A stretch of DNA of 64,000 nt from Pedobacter soli (GTDB lineage Bacteria > Bacteroidota > Bacteroidia > Sphingobacteriales > Sphingobacteriaceae), in NCBI RefSeq assembly GCF_900101435.1, contig NZ_FMZH01000002.1, forward strand, positions 434,001 through 498,000, written 5' to 3'. A program made the position numbers and the translations under genes. The notes beneath the pieces are model-generated. The model was not told the DNA's origin. It worked only from the letters and a program-made list of their open reading frames with translations, and made no database searches. Shown here in pieces: positions 17,291 to 25,863 of the stretch. How positions within the stretch are numbered: position 1 is the first letter of the stretch; each line of letters opens with the position of its first letter.

Positions 17291-18523
17291 ATGGAGCTAT
17301 CGGTGCAGGGAGGTTTAACTAAGGAAGCAATAACGCTGAGGTACCTCTTTTTTACCTTTTTTAAAATTGGTTGTGTAAGCTTTGGTGGGCACATGGCGTT
17401 GGTATCTTTAATCCAGACCATTATGGTAGATCAGGATAAAAGTATCGATAACGAACTGGTTTTGGATAGCGTAACCGTGGCTTCTTTTATGCCAGGGCCA
17501 ATGGCGGTAAATGTTGTGGCCAACATTGGTTATACACTTAAAGGTAAATGGGGTGCCATAACGAGCATGTTTGCGGTGCTGTTACCTGCCTGCCTGCTCA
17601 TCCTGTGCCTGGCTTATGTTTACTTTTCAAATGGTTTTAAAATAGAATGGACTTCGGTAATGCAGTATGTTGGCGCTACCATAGGCATCATTATTTTTTC
17701 TACCGGCTTGCAGTTGTTTCGAAAAGAAATAGCATTCAATTATAGTAAAATAGCGCTTTTCTTGTTAGCCATTGTACTCGATTTATTTGCCGGAAGTTAT
17801 ATTTTAACCATCTTTTTAATGCTGGTTGGAGCCATGGGCGGTTTATTAATAGATAGAGAAAAGAATAATTACAAAGCAATTTTAGGTAGCCCTAAAGTAA
17901 AATACAAACTGCAGTTAAGCCCGGTTTCTTTATCCATCCTTGTTGTTTTATTGGTTAATCAGGTATTGTTTGTAAGTAACTTTTTTAAAAATTATCCTAA
18001 TATTTTTTTAAAAATTACGACGGTTTTTTCTGGGATCAGTATCTCTTTGTTTGGGGGAGGGTACGTTATTGTGCCAATTATGCAATCTCTATTTGTTAAA
18101 GATTTAAACTGGTTAAATACCAAACAGTTTATAGATGCCATTGCTTTTAGTCAGGTTACACCCGGGCCTATTTTAGTTAGCTCTACTTTTATCGGTTATA
18201 AACTGGCCGGCTTTTCGGGCGCCTTGCTGGCCACCTGTTGCATGTTTCTGCCAGCAGCAGCACTCATGATTACGGTTGCTAAAATCTTTAACCGTACAAA
18301 AGACCATCCCTTAATTAAAAGCATGATTGGAGGCATTAAAGTAGTCGTAATCGGCCTCATTATTTCTTCTGCCTTTAAAATATTATTAATGCAACCCCGC
18401 ACCATTTTAGTTGGTGCTACAGCACTAATTGCATTTGTGCTAAGTTTTAAATATAAATTGAGTCCGGTATATTTAATATTGGGCGCAATCCTTTTCGGCA
18501 TTTTAAACACTTTTATTTCATGA
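17291..18523 (+). CDS. CHR-family (chromate/sulfate) transporter
   Basis: A 410-residue integral membrane protein made of two homologous halves, as in long CHR proteins such as ChrA. The first half has FGGHMALVSLI and SFMPGPMAVNVV, and the second has FGGGYVIVPIM and SQVTPGPILVSSTFIGYKLAG. Characterised members export chromate and are affected by sulfate. No other chromate or metal resistance gene is nearby. Instead the stop codon overlaps the start of a sulfotransferase gene (ATGA), and PAPS metabolism genes follow. A sulfate-related role is therefore plausible but is inference. Confidence 0.85.
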   Translation: MELSVQGGLTKEAITLRYLFFTFFKIGCVSFGGHMALVSLIQTIMVDQDKSIDNELVLDSVTVASFMPGPMAVNVVANIGYTLKGKWGAITSMFAVLLPACLLILCLAYVYFSNGFKIEWTSVMQYVGATIGIIIFSTGLQLFRKEIAFNYSKIALFLLAIVLDLFAGSYILTIFLMLVGAMGGLLIDREKNNYKAILGSPKVKYKLQLSPVSLSILVVLLVNQVLFVSNFFKNYPNIFLKITTVFSGISISLFGGGYVIVPIMQSLFVKDLNWLNTKQFIDAIAFSQVTPGPILVSSTFIGYKLAGFSGALLATCCMFLPAAALMITVAKIFNRTKDHPLIKSMIGGIKVVVIGLIISSAFKILLMQPRTILVGATALIAFVLSFKYKLSPVYLILGAILFGILNTFIS

Positions 18524-19551
18524 ACAACATTTCCAGTCCACATGGCATCCAGATAATTGGTACGCAACGCTCAGGCTCTAATCTGTTGAGGGTGATTTTA
18601 GATCAATCGGACGAAATTGCTTCGCCACACCCGCCTCACATTTTGGTTACTTTTGTACCCTTATTAAATTTATACGCTCCCTTAACAGCTGAAAGATACC
18701 TGGAGCTGGTTAGCGATGTGGTAGACTATGTAAATGCCAATCCCGTACCTTGGGATGGGGTTGAGCTGGATAAAGTCTGGATTTACGAAAACTCGAAAGA
18801 GCAGAGTTTATTTGAAATTAACCGTCTGGTGTACGAATCTGTAGCCCGTACAAAGAAAGCGAAATATTGGTGTTGCAAAAGTATGGCTAACGTACACTAT
18901 GCCAGCGAGCTGGAAAAGTATTCGCCCAAACTTAAATACATCTATTTATACCGTGATGGGCGCGATGTAGCTTTATCTTTTAAAAAAGCCATCGTTGGCG
19001 AAAAGCATATATACCATTTGGCTCAACAGTGGTTTAAAGACCAAACAGCTTGTATTGAGCTGTCAAAGCAAATTGAGCCTGAACGTTTTTTTGCCTTGAA
19101 TTACGAAGAACTGATTGCCAACCCTGAAGAGGTGATCAAAAAGTTATGCCATTTTCTAGAGATTGAGTATTTTGAAAGTATGCTAGATTTTCACCACTCA
19201 AAAGAATCGCTGGCTACAGCCAATGCAGGCGAAATGTGGGAGAATTTAGCTAAACCCATCATTAAAGACAATACCCGCAAGTTTTTAAAAGAACTTAGTG
19301 CCGAAGAAATCAATATATTTGAGCTAATCAACCAGCAAACTTTAACAGCACTTGGCTATACTTTGGTAAATCCTTCAGTGGAGGGGCAATATATTCCTGA
19401 AGCGGATATTTCGCTTTTCAATAGCGAAAATGCCCAAATGAAACAGCAGTTTATGGATAATGCCCGCCAATCGGATTTGGATAAGCGAAATCCACAGCTT
19501 GAAATATTAAAACGGATTAAAAACTCAAAAATAGTGCTCGATGCAAAGTAA
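18520..19551 (+). CDS. PAPS-dependent sulfotransferase
   Basis: A 343-residue cytosolic sulfotransferase with no signal peptide. The 5'-phosphosulfate loop is GTQRSGSNLLR (residues 14-24) and the 3'-phosphate motif is YLYRDGRDVALS (about 141-153), both near canonical. Such enzymes move the sulfuryl group of PAPS to a hydroxyl or amine of a small molecule, lipid or glycan; the acceptor cannot be predicted. Start and stop both overlap neighbouring genes (4 bases with the transporter, 11 with cysQ), showing tight operon coupling. CysQ and CysC next to it supply PAPS and clear PAP. Confidence 0.85.
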   Translation: MNNISSPHGIQIIGTQRSGSNLLRVILDQSDEIASPHPPHILVTFVPLLNLYAPLTAERYLELVSDVVDYVNANPVPWDGVELDKVWIYENSKEQSLFEINRLVYESVARTKKAKYWCCKSMANVHYASELEKYSPKLKYIYLYRDGRDVALSFKKAIVGEKHIYHLAQQWFKDQTACIELSKQIEPERFFALNYEELIANPEEVIKKLCHFLEIEYFESMLDFHHSKESLATANAGEMWENLAKPIIKDNTRKFLKELSAEEINIFELINQQTLTALGYTLVNPSVEGQYIPEADISLFNSENAQMKQQFMDNARQSDLDKRNPQLEILKRIKNSKIVLDAK

Positions 19552-20314
19552 TATTAGTGAAAGTATCGATATCCAGGCAATTTTGGATATTGCTGTGGCT
19601 GCTGGCGAGGCAATATTAACGGTGTATAACCGCGAAGAAGGTTTTGAAGTAGAAACCAAAAGTGATGCATCGCCTTTAACCATTGCCGATAAAATGGCAA
19701 ACGATATCATTTGTGCAGGGCTGAAAAAACTATATCCGGCAATTCCAATCATATCCGAAGAAGGAAAAAGTATAGCCTATGAGGACCGGAAAGATTACAA
19801 TTATTTCTGGTGTGTCGATCCGCTTGATGGAACAAAGGAGTTTATTAAAAAGAATGGCGAGTTTACTGTAAATATTGCACTTATTAAAGCGGAAACGCCT
19901 GTTTTGGGTGTGATTTACGTGCCTGTACAAGGAAAATTATATTACGGTAGCGAAACCATCGGTAGCTGGAAACAATTGCCAGGAGAAGCACCGCAGCAAA
20001 TTAAGGCTGTAAATACTTCTTCGTGGACAGCCGCGGTAAGCCGTTCGCATGCCGATGGGAAGGAAAAGGAAATCCTTAGTCAATACCCGGTTACAAACGC
20101 TATTGCTGTGGGTAGCTCGTTAAAATTTTGCCTTTTGGCAGAAGGCAAGGCGCAAATTTATTTAAGAACAGGCCCTACAATGGAGTGGGATACAGCTGCA
20201 GGTCATGCCATTATTTTGTTCAGTGGCTGCAGCATTACTACCTTATCCGGAAAGCCCATGTTGTACAATAAAGAGTCGCTGTTAAATGAAGGCTTTTTAT
20301 GTAAAGTTGATTAA
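19541..20314 (+). CDS. cysQ: 3'(2'),5'-bisphosphate nucleotidase CysQ
   Basis: A 257-residue Mg-dependent phosphatase of the inositol monophosphatase superfamily. Metal-binding motifs are visible: Glu73-Glu74 in SEEGKS, the DPLDGTKEF motif (Asp93, Asp96, Thr98) and WDTAAGHAI near the C-terminus. CysQ converts 3'-phosphoadenosine 5'-phosphate (PAP) to AMP and removes the product that inhibits sulfotransferases. Its position between a sulfotransferase and APS kinase fits this role rather than inositol phosphate metabolism. Confidence 0.92.
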   Translation: MQSNISESIDIQAILDIAVAAGEAILTVYNREEGFEVETKSDASPLTIADKMANDIICAGLKKLYPAIPIISEEGKSIAYEDRKDYNYFWCVDPLDGTKEFIKKNGEFTVNIALIKAETPVLGVIYVPVQGKLYYGSETIGSWKQLPGEAPQQIKAVNTSSWTAAVSRSHADGKEKEILSQYPVTNAIAVGSSLKFCLLAEGKAQIYLRTGPTMEWDTAAGHAIILFSGCSITTLSGKPMLYNKESLLNEGFLCKVD

Positions 20315-20339
20315 TTTTAAAAGCTAACATCTCTATTTC

Positions 20340-20915
20340 ATGCCACAACAAACAATGCCTAATCTTCCATCTTCTATTTCTGCTCAAAACGGACTGGTGA
20401 TTTGGTTATTCGGCCTTTCTGGTTCAGGAAAAACAACCATTTCTAACCTGTTGGGGGAGCAATTGAAAGCAGAAGGTTATTTTTCGGTTGCGCTTGATGG
20501 AGATGCATTGAGAGAAGGTATCAATAAAGATTTGGGCTTTAGTGAGCAAGATCGTACAGAAAATATCAGGAGGGCTGCAGAAATAGCCAAACTGATGTTG
20601 AACAATAATATCATTACCATTTGCTCCTTTATTACTCCGTTGCAGACTCAAAGAACCTTAGCTGCAGAAATCATTGGTGACCGCTATTTTGAGGTTTTTA
20701 TTGACTGTCCGCTGAATATCTGCCAGGAAAGGGATGTTAAAGGTTTATACAGGGATGCCAATCAAAATTTAATAACCAATTTTACGGGAGTAAGTGCAAA
20801 ATTCGAGCCTTCAACCCATGCCAATCTGGTTATCAAAACCAATACTGAAAACGCTACCCAAAGCACAAACAGGCTGTTTAGTGCAATTAGTCATCAGCTT
20901 AAATCTAGTAGCTAA
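20340..20915 (+). CDS. cysC: Adenylyl-sulfate kinase
   Basis: A 191-residue APS kinase, which phosphorylates APS to PAPS. The Walker A motif is GLSGSGKTT (residues 25-33), followed by LDGDALREGINKDLGFS and the family signature DRTENIRRAAEIAKLM. The enzyme has no fused ATP sulfurylase or CysN domain, and no cysD/cysN is in the window, so APS must come from genes elsewhere. It closes the tightly packed part of the operon; the next gene begins 200 bases later. Confidence 0.93.
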   Translation: MPQQTMPNLPSSISAQNGLVIWLFGLSGSGKTTISNLLGEQLKAEGYFSVALDGDALREGINKDLGFSEQDRTENIRRAAEIAKLMLNNNIITICSFITPLQTQRTLAAEIIGDRYFEVFIDCPLNICQERDVKGLYRDANQNLITNFTGVSAKFEPSTHANLVIKTNTENATQSTNRLFSAISHQLKSSS

Positions 20916-21000
20916 GATTTTGCCATTTGCTGGTAGCCGCTTAAAATATCTCCATTTCTTCATTCATTTTTGATCGTTTCCGGCGTTAAGTCCGATTAGT

Positions 21001-21010
21001 CAATCGATTG
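21001..21010. promoter_or_regulatory. Possible operator upstream of SusC
   Basis: CAATCGATTG is a perfect palindrome with central CG, similar in form to LacI-family operators, in the 200-base gap before the SusC gene. It differs from the CAAACGTTTG sites. Short palindromes occur by chance, so support is weak. Confidence 0.3.
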
Positions 21011-21115
21011 CGCAGTGTTTTGCTGTACAAGTGAATTGTTTAATGACTAATATTATATAAGCAAGAAGCAAGAGTCGTTGCTTTTTGCCTGCTATCAACT
21101 ATCAAACGAATCATC

Positions 21116-24100
21116 ATGACTAAAATTTACAGAACCACAGCTCATTATAGGGAGAGGATTCCTATAAGAAGACGCAATCTTTTTAACGCACTCTTAAAAA
21201 ATATTTATTGTTGTTTGTTTTTGCTCATTCCCGTGGCTGTTAGTGCCCAAACTGTAGTAACGGGTACGGTAAAAGACGAAAAAGGTTTGCCGGCGGTCGG
21301 AGCCTCGGTAACCGAAACCGATGTGAAGAATGGCACCTCGGTTGATGCGAACGGTAAGTTTACCTTAACCTTAAAAGGAAAGTTACGTGTTTTAAATTTC
21401 ACCTTAGTAGGGTATAAAACACAAAAGGTTACAGTTGGTGTTTCTAACGTGGTGAATGTAAACCTGGAAGAAGACTTAAATAAACTGAACGAAGTTGTAG
21501 TTGTAGGTTATGGTACCCAGCGTAAAACAGATTTAACCGGCTCTATCAGTTCTATTAAGAGTGACGACCTGAACTTAGGTGGTACTACATCCAATATCGG
21601 GCAGGCCATTCAGGGTAAGGCAGCGGGTGTTCAGGTACAGCAAACCAGTTTTGCACCGGGCGCAGGTATGCAAATTACCGTAAGGGGAGGTAACTCTATC
21701 AATACCACCAACAGTCCGTTGTATGTAGTAGATGGTTTTATCTCTGATAACGGAAGTACGATTAACCCGAATGACATTGAGGATATCCAGATTTTAAAGG
21801 ATGCTTCTTCTGCAGCTATTTATGGTGCCAGGGGCGGAAATGGTGTTGTTTTAATTACAACTAAAAAGGGTAAAGCCGGCAGGGTAGCTATCGATTTGGA
21901 TTTATCTAATGGTAACCAGTTTTTAACCTATAAACCCGCTTTATTAAATGGTCAGCAGTATACTGCCATTCAGAATGCTACAGCGCTTGAAGATGGCAAA
22001 CCAGTATTATTCCCACCATCTTTCAATATCGCAAATACCAACTGGATGGAAGAAGCTACGCAAAACGCTTCGGTACACAACAGAAGTTTAAGCATTAGCA
22101 GTGGCGATCAGAATTCAAAATTATATGTATCGGGTAACTACCTTAACCAAAAAGGAGTTTTAAAAGGAACCGGACTAGAAAAATATACAGCAAGAATTGG
22201 TGCAGAAAAGAACCTTAATGAGCGTTTAAAATTAGCTGGTAACTTTTACGGTTCTACTGCTAAAGTATTACAACAATCTTACTCTGCCGATATTACCGCA
22301 CCATTGTTTGGTTTATTAACCGCATTGCCTAATATCCCGGTATATAATGCTGATGGAAGCTATTTCCGTTATCAGGGTAAAAACAATGCACTGGCAAGTT
22401 TGCTGGAGCCAACCAATACCAGTACCAATAAACTGGCTAATGCCAATGTTTCTTTGGATTACCAGATTATTAAAGGACTAACCTATCACTTAGGGGCAGG
22501 TGCTGAGTACACCAACCTTAACGAAGGACAGTACATTCCAAGAACATTAACCGCAGGTGCAGTAAATAATGGAATTGCCGCTCAAAAAGCCTCAACCACA
22601 TTTAGGTGGCTGGTAGAAAATTATTTAACCTATAAATTTAACTTCGGTAGTCATGATTTTACTGCCTTAGCAGGGGTTTCAAACCAAAAAGATGTGAACG
22701 AATTTATCGCTGCCGGTAGTAAAGGTTTTCCAACCGACGAATTTTTATTCTACAATCTTGGCGCGGGTTCAACACCAAACGGAACTAACGTTACCATAAC
22801 CAATTTGGGTAATGGCTACAATAGCTTTAAGGAGCAGTCTACCTTTAACTCAATGTATGCCAGGTTAAACTACGGTTATAAAGACAAGTTGTTAGCTTCC
22901 TTTACCTTAAGAAGAGATGGTTCATCGAAATTCGGACCTAATAACAGTTATGGTATTTTCCCATCAGGTGCTATTGCCTATAAATTTACTGATGAGGAAT
23001 TTATCAAGAACTTAAATACTTTTTCTAACTTAAAATTGCGCGCCAGTTATGGTGTTACCGGTAATGACAGGATTACGAACTATTTGTATTTACCTACTTT
23101 TACCAATTACAGTACGGTACTTAACCCTGGCGATCCATTACAAATTGGAACAGAGCCTAAAACCTTAGCAAACCCAAATCTAAAATGGGAAAGTACCAAA
23201 CAGTTTAACATTGGTTTGGATATGGGTTTCTTTGACGGACGTTTAAATGCCACTATCGATTTGTATGCAAAAAAGACATCCGATTTATTAATCAATATCC
23301 CAATCGAACAATACTGGGGATTTAGCTCTCAATTAGTAAATGCAGGTTCGATCCAGAATAGGGGAGTTGAATTGTTAATCAATACCGTAAATATCCGAAC
23401 TGATAACTTTACCTGGAATTCTAACTTTAATATTTCGCTAAACAGACAAAAAGTATTATCGTTAGGTCCAATAAACCAAATCTCAGTAAATACAGCAAAT
23501 CCAAGTGGTACGGTATCAGGGCGTGAATTTTCGAGGGTAATGCCAGGCAGAGAGCTTGGAGAGCTTTTTGGATATGTTTACACAGGCGTAATTAAAACCG
23601 GAGAAACTTATGCCCCACAACCAAATTCTAAGCCAGGCGATCCGAAATACCAGGATACGAATGGCGATGGAAAAATTACACCGGATGATATGACCTTTTT
23701 AGGTAATTCGAGCCCCCGTTACAGTATGGGTTTAGGTAACGATTTCCATTATAAAGGTTTCGATCTGAATATTTTCTTCCAGGGTGCTTTTGGTTATTCT
23801 TTATATAACATGAACAGATTGGTATTGGAATCGACCACTGGTGCCGATGCTTTGAACAGGTTTGTGGCTGGTGTTAACGAAAATACAGATATTCCACGTG
23901 AAGGATACTTTTTAAGTACCTATGGTAGTTATGTTAACTCACGTTTCGTAGAAAATGCATCATATGTAAGGTTAAAATCTGTTTCTCTTGGTTATAGCTT
24001 ACCAGCTAAAATTTTCGATCGCATAAAGGTGATAAAAGGCTTGCGGGTATATGCCGAAGGACAGAATTTATTTACCATTACCAATTATACCGGAACCGAT

Positions 24101-24208
24101 CCGGAAGTAAACTCGCACTCAGGTAGCAACTTTGGCGGCGGGATAGATTTTAACGCATTCCCGGCTTTCAGAACATTTTCGGCAGGTGTAAAATTAACCA
24201 TCAATTAA
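21116..24208 (+). CDS. SusC/RagA-family TonB-linked outer membrane protein
   Basis: A 1030-residue outer membrane transporter. A signal segment ends at VSAQ, then comes a carboxypeptidase-like domain (TGTVKDEKGLPAVGASV), the plug with VVVGYGTQRKTDLTGS and VYGARGGNGVVLITTKKG-like sequence (here IYGARGGNGVVLITTKKG), and a beta-barrel ending in AFPAFRTFSAGVKLTIN. There is no STN domain, and no ECF sigma or anti-sigma gene is adjacent. SusC proteins import ligands captured by a partner SusD, here the next gene. Position behind PAPS genes and before an ASST-like protein suggests a sulfated or phenolic ligand, but no glycoside hydrolase is present. Confidence 0.95.
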   Translation: MTKIYRTTAHYRERIPIRRRNLFNALLKNIYCCLFLLIPVAVSAQTVVTGTVKDEKGLPAVGASVTETDVKNGTSVDANGKFTLTLKGKLRVLNFTLVGYKTQKVTVGVSNVVNVNLEEDLNKLNEVVVVGYGTQRKTDLTGSISSIKSDDLNLGGTTSNIGQAIQGKAAGVQVQQTSFAPGAGMQITVRGGNSINTTNSPLYVVDGFISDNGSTINPNDIEDIQILKDASSAAIYGARGGNGVVLITTKKGKAGRVAIDLDLSNGNQFLTYKPALLNGQQYTAIQNATALEDGKPVLFPPSFNIANTNWMEEATQNASVHNRSLSISSGDQNSKLYVSGNYLNQKGVLKGTGLEKYTARIGAEKNLNERLKLAGNFYGSTAKVLQQSYSADITAPLFGLLTALPNIPVYNADGSYFRYQGKNNALASLLEPTNTSTNKLANANVSLDYQIIKGLTYHLGAGAEYTNLNEGQYIPRTLTAGAVNNGIAAQKASTTFRWLVENYLTYKFNFGSHDFTALAGVSNQKDVNEFIAAGSKGFPTDEFLFYNLGAGSTPNGTNVTITNLGNGYNSFKEQSTFNSMYARLNYGYKDKLLASFTLRRDGSSKFGPNNSYGIFPSGAIAYKFTDEEFIKNLNTFSNLKLRASYGVTGNDRITNYLYLPTFTNYSTVLNPGDPLQIGTEPKTLANPNLKWESTKQFNIGLDMGFFDGRLNATIDLYAKKTSDLLINIPIEQYWGFSSQLVNAGSIQNRGVELLINTVNIRTDNFTWNSNFNISLNRQKVLSLGPINQISVNTANPSGTVSGREFSRVMPGRELGELFGYVYTGVIKTGETYAPQPNSKPGDPKYQDTNGDGKITPDDMTFLGNSSPRYSMGLGNDFHYKGFDLNIFFQGAFGYSLYNMNRLVLESTTGADALNRFVAGVNENTDIPREGYFLSTYGSYVNSRFVENASYVRLKSVSLGYSLPAKIFDRIKVIKGLRVYAEGQNLFTITNYTGTDPEVNSHSGSNFGGGIDFNAFPAFRTFSAGVKLTIN

Positions 24209-24244
24209 TAATTTCTATCCATTAGGAATAATAAAGATAAAGAG

Positions 24245-25762
24245 ATGAAAAGATATAAGATTATTATAGCCATAGCTGCAATTGTACTTTTGCAGTATTC
24301 TTGTAAAAAGGATCTGGATCCTGTAGTATATAGCAGTTTAACCAGTACCAATGCCTTTAAAACAAAATCGGATGCCATTGCTGCAGTAAATGCAGTTTAT
24401 GCCCGCTTAAAAGGCCCTTCAGTTGGCGACAATTTTGATTACTGGACAGTTAGACACTTTGCATTAACAGATTTAACTACCGATGTAGGGCACTGTAGTT
24501 ATGGCGGCGACCCTGGCCAACTATCTAATGTTCAATGGAATTCGGCAAATGGTTTAATTGCTGAAGATTGGAGGCAGATTTACAAACTGATTTCGAATGC
24601 GAATAATGCAATTTTCAATATCAGCCCCATGACCAGCCTTTCGCAGGCAGAAAAAGATCAGTTCCTGGCAGAAATCAAATTTTTAAGGGCAGTTGCCTAC
24701 ATGGATTTAACAGATGCCTGGGGGCCTGTAATTCTGGCAACAGAAAAAGATTTGGTAAATCCTGATTATACCAAAAATGCAACGCTAACACCACTTGATC
24801 AGATAGAAGCGTTTTTGATTAACGACTTGCAGGCAGCAGCCAATACCTTACCTGCTAGTTATGCAAACAACCCAATATATTCAACTAATGATGCCGGAAG
24901 AGCTACAAAAGGTGCAGCCCTTACTTTATTGGCTAAATTATATTTGCGCCAGCACCAATGGCAAAAAGTGGTAGATGTTACCAAACAGGTGATGGATTTA
25001 AATATTTACTCGCTTTATCCTAGTTATGCAGGGCTTTTTGCCGAAAGTAACAAATGGTGTGCTGAAAATATTTTCTCGGTATTAAGCGATGCCAATGTAA
25101 ACGGGACTGAACTATTGAACCATTTTGGTCCATCAAATCACCCGGTTTTAACCGATAGATGGCAATATTATGCGGTAACCTGGGATTTTTATAATAGCTT
25201 CGACGCAGCAGATGATAGAAAAAAACTCTTTTTTGCTGAGTATACCGGTGTTGATAAATTGGTATACAAACAAGCACCAACGCTTGGCGCCACACCCCCT
25301 GCAGGTACTTTTTATATGCAGGATGTGGCCACCGCAAAATATGCAGACCCGAACGGTGCAAATACCTATTACGATGGCCATAGTGTAAATATTTTGCGCT
25401 ATGCCGATGTATTGCTAAGCAGAGCAGAGGCCATTAATGAATTAAGTGGTCCAAACGCCGAGTGTATCGACCTGATTAACCAGGTAAAAGGTAGATCGCA
25501 TGCTAAATTGCTGGTTGCAGCCAACTATAACCAAACCACATTAAAAGATGCGCTTTTGCAGGAACGTGGCTGGGAATTATTTTATGAAGGCAAAAGAAGG
25601 GCAGATTTAATGCGCTTTGGTAAATATGAAAGCATTGTAAACGGGTATTTAAAACGCATTAACCAAACCCCAACGGTAGTTATGCCGCGCGATCAGTATT
25701 TCCCGTACCCTTTAAACCAGGTAAATATTAACCCGAATTTAAATAACTCGGGCAGACAATAA
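24245..25762 (+). CDS. SusD/RagB-family surface lipoprotein
   Basis: A 505-residue lipoprotein; the signal MKRYKIIIAIAAIVLLQYSC carries the lipidated Cys20, followed by KKDLDP as is usual. SusD-type features include the helical TPR-like core (AFKTKSDAIAAVNAVYARLK, LAEIKFLRAVAYMDLTDAWG) and the C-terminal segment LLQERGWELFYEGKRRADLMRFGKY. SusD proteins cap the SusC barrel and bind ligand at the surface. It lies 36 bases after the SusC gene and is clearly its partner. Confidence 0.95.
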   Translation: MKRYKIIIAIAAIVLLQYSCKKDLDPVVYSSLTSTNAFKTKSDAIAAVNAVYARLKGPSVGDNFDYWTVRHFALTDLTTDVGHCSYGGDPGQLSNVQWNSANGLIAEDWRQIYKLISNANNAIFNISPMTSLSQAEKDQFLAEIKFLRAVAYMDLTDAWGPVILATEKDLVNPDYTKNATLTPLDQIEAFLINDLQAAANTLPASYANNPIYSTNDAGRATKGAALTLLAKLYLRQHQWQKVVDVTKQVMDLNIYSLYPSYAGLFAESNKWCAENIFSVLSDANVNGTELLNHFGPSNHPVLTDRWQYYAVTWDFYNSFDAADDRKKLFFAEYTGVDKLVYKQAPTLGATPPAGTFYMQDVATAKYADPNGANTYYDGHSVNILRYADVLLSRAEAINELSGPNAECIDLINQVKGRSHAKLLVAANYNQTTLKDALLQERGWELFYEGKRRADLMRFGKYESIVNGYLKRINQTPTVVMPRDQYFPYPLNQVNINPNLNNSGRQ

Positions 25763-25863
25763 TTTCATATTTTTATGATTACAAAAAGGAATATATAGTT
25801 TTTACTATGTATTCTTTTTTGTTTATAAGCAATATCCCACATATCTTTAATGATCAGAAGTTT

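Noticed and set aside
17291..18523. Chromate-resistance determinant
   Set aside because: Only the transporter family supports it; no chrB or other resistance genes are present and the operon context is sulfur metabolism.
25020..25361. 113-codon minus-strand frame inside the SusD gene
   Set aside because: Antisense shadow of a clear coding sequence, with no family features.
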